Assembly: GCA_033717875.1 (NCBI GenBank)
Contig: JADDKJ010000029.1
Coordinates: 1 to 44,025, forward strand
Direction: 5' to 3'
From: SBBG01 sp033717875
GTDB lineage: Bacteria > Pseudomonadota > Gammaproteobacteria > Ga0077554 > Ga007554
Length of the DNA stretch: 44,025 nt
Each line of letters starts with the position of its first letter. Within the stretch, counting starts at the first letter, position 1. Shown piece after piece: positions 7,092 to 17,333 of the stretch. Below the pieces are notes generated by a model. That model was given only the letters and a program-made list of their open reading frames with translations, searched no databases and was not told where the DNA came from. A program made the position numbers and the translations under genes.

Positions 7092-10000
7092 CTATGTCGC
7101 CAATCTGGAAATGTCCGCCACCTGGTTCATCAGTTCCGCGAGCTGTTTGAGCAGGGCGAGGCGGTTGGTGCGCAGCGACGTGTCTTCGACCATCACCATG
7201 ACCTTGTCGAAGAAGGTGTCCACCGTCTCGCGCAGTCGCGCCAGGCGCACCATGGCTTGGGTGTAATCACCGTCTTCAAGCAAAGGCATGACCTCGGCGC
7301 GGATCACGGCGACTTGCCCGGCGAGGGCGCGTTCGGCGGGTTCGGCGAGAAGAGCGTCGGTAACCGCATCGGGTATCGCTTCGCCGCGTTCGGCGGCCTG
7401 CCGGAGGATGTTGGCGATACGCTTGTTCGCCGCCGCCAGGCTTTCGGCTTCGGGCAGGGTGCGGAATGCCGTGACGGCGTGCATGCGGCGGTCGAAATCA
7501 TGGGGACGGGTGGGGCGGCGTGCCAGCACGGCTTCGAACACGTCGGGGCGGATGCCCTGTTCATGGTAGTAGGCGCGCAGGCGCTCCATCATGAAGTCGA
7601 ACACCTGGTTCTCGATGTCGTTCAGCACCGGCTTGCCGGCGAGGCCCGAAGCCGCCGCCACCAGAAGCTGGCGCAGGTCGAGATCCAGCCCGCGTTCGAT
7701 CATGATGCGCAGCACGCCCAGGCCGGCGCGGCGCAGGGCGAAGGGGTCCTTGTCGCCGCTGGGCGCCTGACCGATGCTGAAGATGCCGATCAGGGTGTCC
7801 AGTTTTTCCGCGATCGCCAGCGCCTGGCCGGTGGCGGATTGCGGTAGAGCATCGCCGGCGTGGCGCGGCATGTACTGCTCGTCTAGGGCATGCGCCACGT
7901 CCTGCGGTTCGCCGTCGTGCAGCGCAAGATAGCGTCCCATGATGCCTTGCAGCTCGGGAAATTCGCCGACCATCTGGGTCATCAGGTCGCATTTGGCGAG
8001 CAGAGCGGCGCGGGCGGCCCACGCCTGGTTGGATTTGAGATCCGCGGCAACCTGCCCCGCCAGTGCGGCAACGCGTTGGGCCTTGTCATGGAGTGTGCCG
8101 AGCTTGGTCTGGTAGACGACGGATTTCAACGTCTCCAGATGCCGCTCCAGGCGCTGCTTGCGATCCTGATCCCAGAAGAACGCGGCGTCCGTAAGGCGCG
8201 GCCGGATGACGCGCTCATTGCCGGCGCGCACCTGTGCGGGGTCGTAGCTTTCGATATTGGAAATGGTGATGAAATAGGGCAGCAGCTTGCCGGTCTTGTC
8301 GACGGCATGGAAATATTTCTGGTTGCCCTTCATGGTGGAGATCAGCGCCTCCTGCGGAACGCTGAGAAAGCGCGGCTCGAATTGACCGATCAGCGCCACC
8401 GGCCATTCCACCAGCGCGGTCACTTCATCGAGCAGGGCATCGTCGATGACCGCCGTGCCGCCCACGGACACCGCCTTCTCCTGCACCAGTCCATAAATCG
8501 CCTCGCGCCGCGCGGCAAAATCCGGCATGACCCGGCCTTCGGTTTCGAGCAGCGGGGCATAAGCGGCGGGTTCGGCCAGATAAAGCGGGGCCGGATGATG
8601 AAAGCGGTGGCCGCGCGTCTCACGGCCGGTGCGTATGCCGAGGATGTCGGCATCGACCACTTCGTCGCCGAGCATCAGCACCATCCAGTGCACGGGACGC
8701 ACGAATTCCGCGCGCGAACTGCCCCAGCGCATGCGCCTCGGGATAGGCAGGCCGGCCAGCGCCTGTTCGACGATGGCAGGCAGCAGCCCTGCGGTGGCTT
8801 GGCCGGGTTGCGTCGTGCGGTAGACCAGCCAACTGCCCTTGTCGTTCTCCAGCCGTTCGAGCTGTTCGACCTCCACGCCGCAAGAGCGGGCAAAGCCTTG
8901 GGTGGCGGGTGTCGGCAAGCCATTGTCGTCGAAGGCGGCATTGAGCGCCGGACCGCGCCGTTCGAGCGTCCGGTCGGGCTGGGTGGCGGCGAGCTCCTGA
9001 ACCCATACCGCAAGGCGGCGCGGCGTGGCATAGTGGCGCACCATGCCATGTTCCAGTCCGGCCTTGGCCAGCCCCGCCACTATCCCTGCGCAAAACGCCT
9101 CGATCAGCGTCTTCAGCGCTTTCGGCGGCAGTTCCTCGGTGCCGATTTCGACCAGCAGATCGCGGCGTTCGCCTGAAATAGAAGGAAAGGAAGCTCCTTT
9201 CTTTTCTCTTTCCTCTGGTATCTTTTCTCTGTCTTTCTGGGCCAGCGGAAAGCCCAGCGCTTCACGGCGCTGATGATAGGATTCGGCCACCGTCCGCGCC
9301 AGGGTGCGCACGCGCAGGATATAGCGCTGGCGCTCCGTGACGGAGATGGCGCGGCGTGCGTCGAGCAAATTGAACGTGTGCGAAGCCTTGAGTACCATTT
9401 CATAGGCCGGCAGCGGCAGACCGGCCTCGATGAGCTTGCCGCTTTCGCGTTCGCAGGTGTCGAACCAGGCGAACAGCGCCGCGGTGTCGGCGTGCTCGAA
9501 GTTGTAGGTGGACATTTCCACTTCGTTCTGATGGAACACGTCGCCGTAGCTGACCTTGCCCTGCGGGCCGTTGGTCCAGGTCAGGTCGAACACGCTCTCC
9601 ACGCCTTGCAAATACATGGCGATACGCTCCAGCCCATACGTGATCTCGCCGGTGACCGGCCAGCACTCCAGCCCACCCACTTGCTGGAAGTAGGTGAACT
9701 GCGTCACCTCCATGCCGTTCAGCCACACCTCCCAACCCAGACCCCACGCGCCCAGGGTGGGCGATTCCCAGTTGTCCTCGACGAAACGGATGTCATGCAC
9801 CAGCGGGTCGATCCCCAGCATTTTCAGTGAACCCAGATAGAGATCCTGAATATCGAGCGGCGAGGGCTTGAGTATCACCTGAAACTGGTAATAGTGCTGC
9901 AAACGGTTCGGGTTTTCGCCATAGCGCCCGTCGGTGGGGCGGCGCGAGGGCTGCACGTAAGCCGTGCGCCACGGCTCGGGGCCGATGGCGCGCAAAAAGG

Positions 10001-10154
10001 TCGCCGGATGAAACGTCCCCGCGCCCACTTCCATGTCGTAAGGCTGCAAAATAACGCAGCCCTGGGCAGCCCAGTAGTTCTGGAGCGCCAGGATCAGGCC
10101 CTGGAAGGTGGCGACGTCAGGGGAGGGTGTGCCGGCGGAAGTGGCGTATTTCAA
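7092..10154 (-). CDS. glyQS: Glycyl-tRNA synthetase, fused alpha and beta chains
   Basis: This 1020-residue frame joins both chains of the bacterial glycyl-tRNA synthetase, which charges tRNA-Gly. Residues 1 to about 300 are the alpha chain (GlyQ): ALQNYWAAQGCVILQPYDME, GAGTFHPATFLRAIGPEPW and GGLECWPVTGEITYGLERIA. From about residue 328 the beta chain (GlyS) starts as RDLLVEIGTEELPPKALKTL and runs to the end with a typical length. A charged linker of about 25 residues joins them with no stop and no ATG, GTG or TTG in frame. Separate genes are the rule in gammaproteobacteria; the fusion is known in Chlamydia and some others. An AAAGGAG motif (minus strand, 9200-9194) survives just before the junction, as if left over from a separate glyS. 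Confidence 0.93.
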   Translation of the reverse strand: MKYATSAGTPSPDVATFQGLILALQNYWAAQGCVILQPYDMEVGAGTFHPATFLRAIGPEPWRTAYVQPSRRPTDGRYGENPNRLQHYYQFQVILKPSPLDIQDLYLGSLKMLGIDPLVHDIRFVEDNWESPTLGAWGLGWEVWLNGMEVTQFTYFQQVGGLECWPVTGEITYGLERIAMYLQGVESVFDLTWTNGPQGKVSYGDVFHQNEVEMSTYNFEHADTAALFAWFDTCERESGKLIEAGLPLPAYEMVLKASHTFNLLDARRAISVTERQRYILRVRTLARTVAESYHQRREALGFPLAQKDREKIPEEREKKGASFPSISGERRDLLVEIGTEELPPKALKTLIEAFCAGIVAGLAKAGLEHGMVRHYATPRRLAVWVQELAATQPDRTLERRGPALNAAFDDNGLPTPATQGFARSCGVEVEQLERLENDKGSWLVYRTTQPGQATAGLLPAIVEQALAGLPIPRRMRWGSSRAEFVRPVHWMVLMLGDEVVDADILGIRTGRETRGHRFHHPAPLYLAEPAAYAPLLETEGRVMPDFAARREAIYGLVQEKAVSVGGTAVIDDALLDEVTALVEWPVALIGQFEPRFLSVPQEALISTMKGNQKYFHAVDKTGKLLPYFITISNIESYDPAQVRAGNERVIRPRLTDAAFFWDQDRKQRLERHLETLKSVVYQTKLGTLHDKAQRVAALAGQVAADLKSNQAWAARAALLAKCDLMTQMVGEFPELQGIMGRYLALHDGEPQDVAHALDEQYMPRHAGDALPQSATGQALAIAEKLDTLIGIFSIGQAPSGDKDPFALRRAGLGVLRIMIERGLDLDLRQLLVAAASGLAGKPVLNDIENQVFDFMMERLRAYYHEQGIRPDVFEAVLARRPTRPHDFDRRMHAVTAFRTLPEAESLAAANKRIANILRQAAERGEAIPDAVTDALLAEPAERALAGQVAVIRAEVMPLLEDGDYTQAMVRLARLRETVDTFFDKVMVMVEDTSLRTNRLALLKQLAELMNQVADISRLAT

Positions 10155-10225
10155 AGCAAGCCCTTTTCATTATCATGGGTGGAATTGGTGCCAATTATAG
10201 CGAAGGTCTGCCTCAGCCGCCGTTT

Positions 10226-13030
<2,805 letters not shown>

Positions 13031-13107
13031 CGCCGTAATTTTATCTTTCTCAAATTGCAATAGGATACCGCAGAGTAGCTTCGAATTGAACGAAATCCTT
13101 GAGAGGG

Positions 13108-13953
13108 CTACCGCTTACCCTCCCCGCTGATCCACGCCAGCACCCGGTCCAGCGCCCGGTAGGGCAGAGCACGCCTTATCGTGCCGATAAAATGGGTAGG
13201 CACGGTGACGTAATAGCGTATCTTCGGACGCGGGCTTTCCAGGGCGTGGATCACCTTTTTCAGCACCGCCTCGGGCGGGAGAGTGAAGGGGGCGGCGGGA
13301 CCCTGCTTGGCCAGCCGCCGCTCCAGATTGGCATAGCGTTCACGATGCGCGCTGTGTTCAGGATCGATATTCCGTTTATAGGCGGCATGGGCATTGGCGC
13401 GAAAGCGGCTCTTGATCGGGCCGGGTTCGATGAGTGAGACATGGATGCCGCTGCCGGCCAGCTCCAGGCGCAACGTGTCGGTGAGCCCTTCGAGCGCGAA
13501 CTTGCTGGCGTTATAGGCGCCGCGATAGGGCATCGCCGCCAGGCCCAGCAGCGAGCTGTTCTGGATGATGCGCCCCTGGCCTTGGGCGCGCATGATCGGG
13601 ATGATGCGGTTGGTCAGTTCCAGCACACCGAACAGATTGGTCTCGAATTGCGCGCGTAGCACCTCGCGCCGCAGATCCTCCACCGCGCCCGGCTGGCCAT
13701 AACCGGCGTTGTTGAACAGCGCATAAATCCGGCCGCCAGTGCGAGCGAGAACTTCGTCGACTGCGGCGTGGATGGAATCCGAATCATCCAGATCCAGGCG
13801 CAGGCTCTCCAGCCCCTTCTCCTGTAACGCCTCCACATCCTCCGCCTTGCGTGCCGTGGCGAACACCCGGTAGCCACGCGCCTCCAGCCCCTCGGCCACG
13901 CAACGGCCGATGCCGGTGGAGCAGCCGGTGATTAATATGGATTTTGTTTTCAT
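13108..13953 (-). CDS. Short-chain dehydrogenase/reductase (SDR)
   Basis: The 281-residue protein is a classical SDR that would use NAD(P)H to reduce or oxidise an unidentified substrate. The cofactor motif is TGCSTGIG at about residues 7-14. The NNAG motif is FNNAGYGQPG (about 84-93). The catalytic Tyr and Lys are in YNASK (about 151-155), with an upstream Ser in NSS. The ending resembles the group often annotated YbbO/oxidoreductase DltE-like, but I cannot fix a substrate. The start MKTKSILITG at 13953 is chosen because cofactor binding begins at once; longer frames include repeat sequence. Confidence 0.85.
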   Translation of the reverse strand: MKTKSILITGCSTGIGRCVAEGLEARGYRVFATARKAEDVEALQEKGLESLRLDLDDSDSIHAAVDEVLARTGGRIYALFNNAGYGQPGAVEDLRREVLRAQFETNLFGVLELTNRIIPIMRAQGQGRIIQNSSLLGLAAMPYRGAYNASKFALEGLTDTLRLELAGSGIHVSLIEPGPIKSRFRANAHAAYKRNIDPEHSAHRERYANLERRLAKQGPAAPFTLPPEAVLKKVIHALESPRPKIRYYVTVPTHFIGTIRRALPYRALDRVLAWISGEGKR

Positions 13954-13993
13954 GTGAGTAGTGTTTGGTTGTGAGTGAATGCGATCAAGTGAA

Positions 13994-14063
13994 GCAATAA
14001 ACGTAGGGCGGCATGGTTGGGGGTTACGGCGCCGAGAGGAGCGCCTAACCCGCTCTACGTCGA
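13994..14063. repeat. GTAGGGCGG-type palindromic repeat
   Basis: ACGTAGGGCGG at about 14001 and the inverted end CGCTCTACGTCG at about 14050 flank an inner hairpin, GGGTTACGGCGC against GCGCCTAACCC, in the gap between the DUF1614 gene and the SDR. Relatives occur at 4618 and 28922. Confidence 0.55.
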
Positions 14064-14735
14064 TCACGCCAGCAACACCGCCACGATCCCCGTAATAAAA
14101 ATCCCGTCAAACGTCCCCGCGCCGCCGATGGAGGCGATGGGGGTGCCCATCTTGCGGATGTCTTTCAGACGCAGCAGGTCGGCGCCGATCAATACGCCCA
14201 GGGTACCGCAGATGTAGGCGAGGGGGGCGCTGTGTTCGGGCGAGACGAGGATGGCGGTGAGGGCGGCGGCGACCGGGCCGACGAAGATCGGCATGCCGAT
14301 GCCCAGCCCCGGCACGGGGCGGCTGGCGACATAGCTGATCGCGGAGACGATCGCTGTGGCGGTGACGACTTCAGTCAGGCTCAAGGGGTGGTGCTGGATC
14401 AGGTACCAGGAAAAGACGATCGGAATCAGGCCGCCGCCGACATTGACGGCGATCAGTGTCTTGCCGGTGAATTCCGGCATGCGCCGGCGCAGCAGTCCGC
14501 GCAGCGGCGCGGGCATGGCTTCGAGCATGTCGTGTGAGGGTTGTTCGGCCTTGACCTTGAACAGCGGCAGGTTGACGAGGCTGCCGAACAGCGAGGCATA
14601 TAACAGGGTGAAGGCCGAGGCCGCCGACAGGCCGAGTTTTTCGAAGGCGATGGTCAGCAGGCCGATCTGTACGAAGGCGATCAGTATGCCTACCAGCAGC
14701 ACAAGCAGGATCAGGTAGAGCGGCGAAAAAGGCAT
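14064..14735 (-). CDS. DUF1614 family membrane protein
   Basis: The 223-residue product is hydrophobic with about six membrane segments (for example residues 6-30, 35-57, 95-115, 122-142, 150-170 and 205-223). The glycine-rich GGGLIPIVFSWYLIQ and IGGAGTFDGIFITGI stretches fit the DUF1614 family of archaea and some proteobacteria. Function is unknown. The gene follows the PRPP-synthetase-like gene by 4 bp and so ends a three-gene operon with a nucleotide phosphorylase. A transport role for a nucleoside, base or sugar phosphate is only an inference from context. Confidence 0.7.
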   Translation of the reverse strand: MPFSPLYLILLVLLVGILIAFVQIGLLTIAFEKLGLSAASAFTLLYASLFGSLVNLPLFKVKAEQPSHDMLEAMPAPLRGLLRRRMPEFTGKTLIAVNVGGGLIPIVFSWYLIQHHPLSLTEVVTATAIVSAISYVASRPVPGLGIGMPIFVGPVAAALTAILVSPEHSAPLAYICGTLGVLIGADLLRLKDIRKMGTPIASIGGAGTFDGIFITGIVAVLLA

Positions 14736-14739
14736 GGGT

Positions 14740-15627
14740 TTATCTGCTCGATGGCAGCGCTTGCGCCAGCAGATCGGCGAGGGCGAGGGCGTTGGTGGGG
14801 TGCGGAATGCTGTCGGTGCTCCAGATCTCCTTTACCCCGGATTGCCTGAGCGCCTCTTCGGCGCCTTCTGCAAACAGAGCGTGGCTGACCAGGCAATATA
14901 TGGCGGACGCCCCCAATGCCCTGATCTGCCGCGCCGCCGTGGCGAGGGTGTGTCCGGTGCTGACGACATCGTCCACCAACACCACGGTGCGGTTGCGGAA
15001 GTCCACGGCGGGCAGTGCGATGCTGACGGTGCGATCATCGACACGTTGCTTGCGCCCCACCGCGTAATCCGCCCCGCAGCCGAGCGCGATGCGGCGCACC
15101 CACTGTTCTGATTCTTCGTCGGGACCGATCAGCAGCGGCCCCGGCGCTGGCAGATCCAGCCGGACGCGCAGCAAGTCGGCCATCAATGGCGCGGCGTTCA
15201 AGGCGATGGCTCGGCTGGCGGGTACCGCTTCTTCCAGATGGGCGATGCGGTGCAGATGCGGATCCACCGTGACCACGGCATCGAACAGCCCGGCCAGAAA
15301 GCCGCCGATGATGCGCTGGCTGACGGCCTCGCCGGGTTGGAAGGCGCAATCCTGGCGCATGTAGCACAGGTAGGGGGCGGCCAGCACGAGATGCCGGACG
15401 CCTTGCTCGCGGGCTTGCGCGGCGCACAGCAGCAGTTCGATCAGTTTGTCGTTGGGATGATGCAGGCTGCGGCAGAGGATGACCGTGTCAGGCAATCCGA
15501 TCGGTAAACGCACCTTGCTTTCACCATCCGGGAAATGGTGGATATCGACGATTTCGCATGACGTATTCAGCGTGGCCGCCAATCGTTGCGATTGCATCTG
15601 GTAATCAGGGAAGCCGAGTACCCGCAT
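14740..15627 (-). CDS. Ribose-phosphate pyrophosphokinase-like protein
   Basis: The 295-residue product has the two-domain Prs fold, whose standard reaction is ribose 5-phosphate plus ATP to PRPP plus AMP. FPDGE (about 33-37) and YMRQDCAFQPGEAVS (about 90-104) correspond to canonical FSDGE and YARQDRKFKPREP. The PRPP-binding loop is VLVDDVVSTGHTLA (about 213-226), unlike the canonical DMIDTAGT. It resembles archaeal-type Prs more than the housekeeping enzyme, so it is probably a paralogue. The ATG shares one base with the TGA of the upstream phosphorylase (TGATG), so translation is coupled. With that partner it may use or make phosphorylated ribose in nucleotide salvage. Confidence 0.8.
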   Translation of the reverse strand: MRVLGFPDYQMQSQRLAATLNTSCEIVDIHHFPDGESKVRLPIGLPDTVILCRSLHHPNDKLIELLLCAAQAREQGVRHLVLAAPYLCYMRQDCAFQPGEAVSQRIIGGFLAGLFDAVVTVDPHLHRIAHLEEAVPASRAIALNAAPLMADLLRVRLDLPAPGPLLIGPDEESEQWVRRIALGCGADYAVGRKQRVDDRTVSIALPAVDFRNRTVVLVDDVVSTGHTLATAARQIRALGASAIYCLVSHALFAEGAEEALRQSGVKEIWSTDSIPHPTNALALADLLAQALPSSR

Positions 15628-17186
15628 CAGAATTCCACATCAAATTGCGGCACCTGTTCCGTTGTGCCGATGCTATAGCCGCTGCCATGTTCCCTGGTGA
15701 GCGCGCGCGCGAAATTGAAGTCGGCATTGAATTCGGCATGTACGCGGTAAAGAGGTTCGCCTTTTTTCACCGCATCGCCCAGCTTCTTGAACAGGTCTAC
15801 ACCCGCTCCCTTGTCCATCGGCGCGCCCGCCATGCGCGCCAGCCTGGCGAGCAGGAAGTTGTCGATGCCGGTGACAATGCCATCCTGATCTGCGGTCACT
15901 TCGTAGGTAAGAGGGCCGGGAGCGGGATGCAGTGTTTGCCGCCCCTGTGCCTCGATGATGCTGTTCATCTTGGTGAGCGCCCGCCCCGAATCGAGGATGT
16001 CGCGCGCGATGGCATAGCCGTAGCCGCCACGCACATCGGGGTCGAATTCCAGCACCCTTCCTGCCAGGCGCAGCGCCTTTTGCCGCAGGTCGGCCGGCGC
16101 TTGCGGGTCGTTTTCCAGTACCTGCATCACGTCGCGCGCCTCCAGGGCGGGGCCGATGCCGCGGCCCACCGGCTGGCGGCCGTCGGTAATGATCACTTCC
16201 AGGTGCAGCCCAAGCCGGTCGCCGACAAACTCGAACAGCTTGCGCAGTTGCAGCGCTTCGTGCATGTGGCGCACCTTGGCGCTCGGTCCCACCGGGATGT
16301 CGATCAGCAGATGGGTGGAGCCGGCGGCGACCTTCTTCGCCAGAATGGAGGCCACCAATTGTCCTGGGGAGTCGATGCCCAAGGGGCGTTCGACCGAGAT
16401 CAACACATCATCCACCGGCGCGAGCCGGGCCGTGCCGCCCCACGCCAGGCAGCCGCGCTGCTGGCGCACGATGCGATGCAGCGCCTCCGGCGGCAGATCG
16501 ACTTTGGCCAGCATCTCCATCGTGTCGGCGGTGCCGGCGGGGGAGGTGATGGCGCGGCTCGAAGTCTTGGGGATCAGCATGCCATGGGCGGCGACGATGG
16601 GCACCACCAGCATGGAAGTACGGTTGCCGGGAATGCCGCCGATGCAGTGTTTGTCCGCCACCAGGGGTTCATGCCAGTCGAGCCGTTCGCCGGATTCGAT
16701 CATGGCGCGGGTGAGAGAATATACCTCATCGCGATCCAGCCCTGCCTGGCCCATCGCCACCAGGAAAGCCGCCATCTCCATTTTCGAATAGCGGTTGCCA
16801 ACGATGTCCATCGCAACGGCGGAAAAATCTTCCTGGGTCAGCCGCTCGCCGCCGATCTTGCGGCGCACCGCGTCCATCGAGCGCGGCGGCTCGGCATGCG
16901 CCACGCGCACCAACCCGCCCTCCGTCATCTTTATCTGCGCGAATGCCTGCTCGGAAAGGCCCAACTCGTCCGGGGTTACGATCGCGGCATCGTCCACCAC
17001 ATTGAGCACCGCCAGCACTTTCTTGTCATTCACGCTGACTTCGATTTTCGACAGCGCCTGAAACCCCTCCGCGCGATAGATTGCGCATTCGCGGTGCAGA
17101 TAAGCGACGTTCTCGCGGTAGGTGTCGATCGCCACCCGGCGCAGCTTCAGGGTGTCGGGGTGGCGTGAGGTGTGTTTGGCGGTCAT
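15627..17186 (-). CDS. AMP phosphorylase / type 2 thymidine phosphorylase-like enzyme
   Basis: Members of this family split nucleosides or nucleoside monophosphates with phosphate, giving a base and a phosphorylated sugar. The 519-residue length and the N-terminal extra domain of about 85 residues match archaeal AMP phosphorylase and the bacterial 'type 2' putative thymidine phosphorylases, not E. coli DeoA (440 residues). Motifs include DKHCIGGIPGNRTSM (about 177-191), the phosphate loop SSRAITSPAGTADTME (about 208-223), SPGQLVASILAKK and GRGIGPALEARDV. The coupled Prs-like gene favours a nucleotide route over thymidine breakdown. True substrate preference cannot be read from sequence. No RuBisCO or ribose-1,5-bisphosphate isomerase is in the window. 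Confidence 0.8.
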   Translation of the reverse strand: MTAKHTSRHPDTLKLRRVAIDTYRENVAYLHRECAIYRAEGFQALSKIEVSVNDKKVLAVLNVVDDAAIVTPDELGLSEQAFAQIKMTEGGLVRVAHAEPPRSMDAVRRKIGGERLTQEDFSAVAMDIVGNRYSKMEMAAFLVAMGQAGLDRDEVYSLTRAMIESGERLDWHEPLVADKHCIGGIPGNRTSMLVVPIVAAHGMLIPKTSSRAITSPAGTADTMEMLAKVDLPPEALHRIVRQQRGCLAWGGTARLAPVDDVLISVERPLGIDSPGQLVASILAKKVAAGSTHLLIDIPVGPSAKVRHMHEALQLRKLFEFVGDRLGLHLEVIITDGRQPVGRGIGPALEARDVMQVLENDPQAPADLRQKALRLAGRVLEFDPDVRGGYGYAIARDILDSGRALTKMNSIIEAQGRQTLHPAPGPLTYEVTADQDGIVTGIDNFLLARLARMAGAPMDKGAGVDLFKKLGDAVKKGEPLYRVHAEFNADFNFARALTREHGSGYSIGTTEQVPQFDVEF

Positions 17187-17249
17187 ATCAATGGTGATGG
17201 TAGCACATCCAAAAAGTTCAAGCGGTTGTCCCGGGAAGGGAGAAAAACT

Positions 17250-17263
17250 TTGATATGGATCAA
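17250..17263. promoter_or_regulatory. Perfect FNR/Anr-type box
   Basis: TTGATATGGATCAA matches the FNR consensus TTGAT-N4-ATCAA at all ten fixed positions. Its centre lies at 17256.5. If it acts at -41.5 (class II), the start site would be 17298 and the -10 hexamer 17286-17291, which reads TATCCT and keeps T, A and T at the most conserved positions. The patatin ATG follows at 17334. The divergent phosphorylase starts 70 bp to the left, so both genes could respond. Confidence 0.6.
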
Positions 17264-17285
17264 GGCGATGTTTCGCAGAGTTTCG

Positions 17286-17291
17286 TATCCT
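17286..17291 (+). promoter_or_regulatory. Candidate -10 element of the patatin operon
   Basis: TATCCT sits exactly where a class II FNR-dependent promoter would need it relative to the box at 17250-17263. No good -35 is present, as expected for an activator-dependent promoter. This is inferred from spacing. Confidence 0.4.
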
Positions 17292-17333
17292 TTACCCAAT
17301 TCCATCGACTATTGCCATCGGAAGGAGAGCCCC

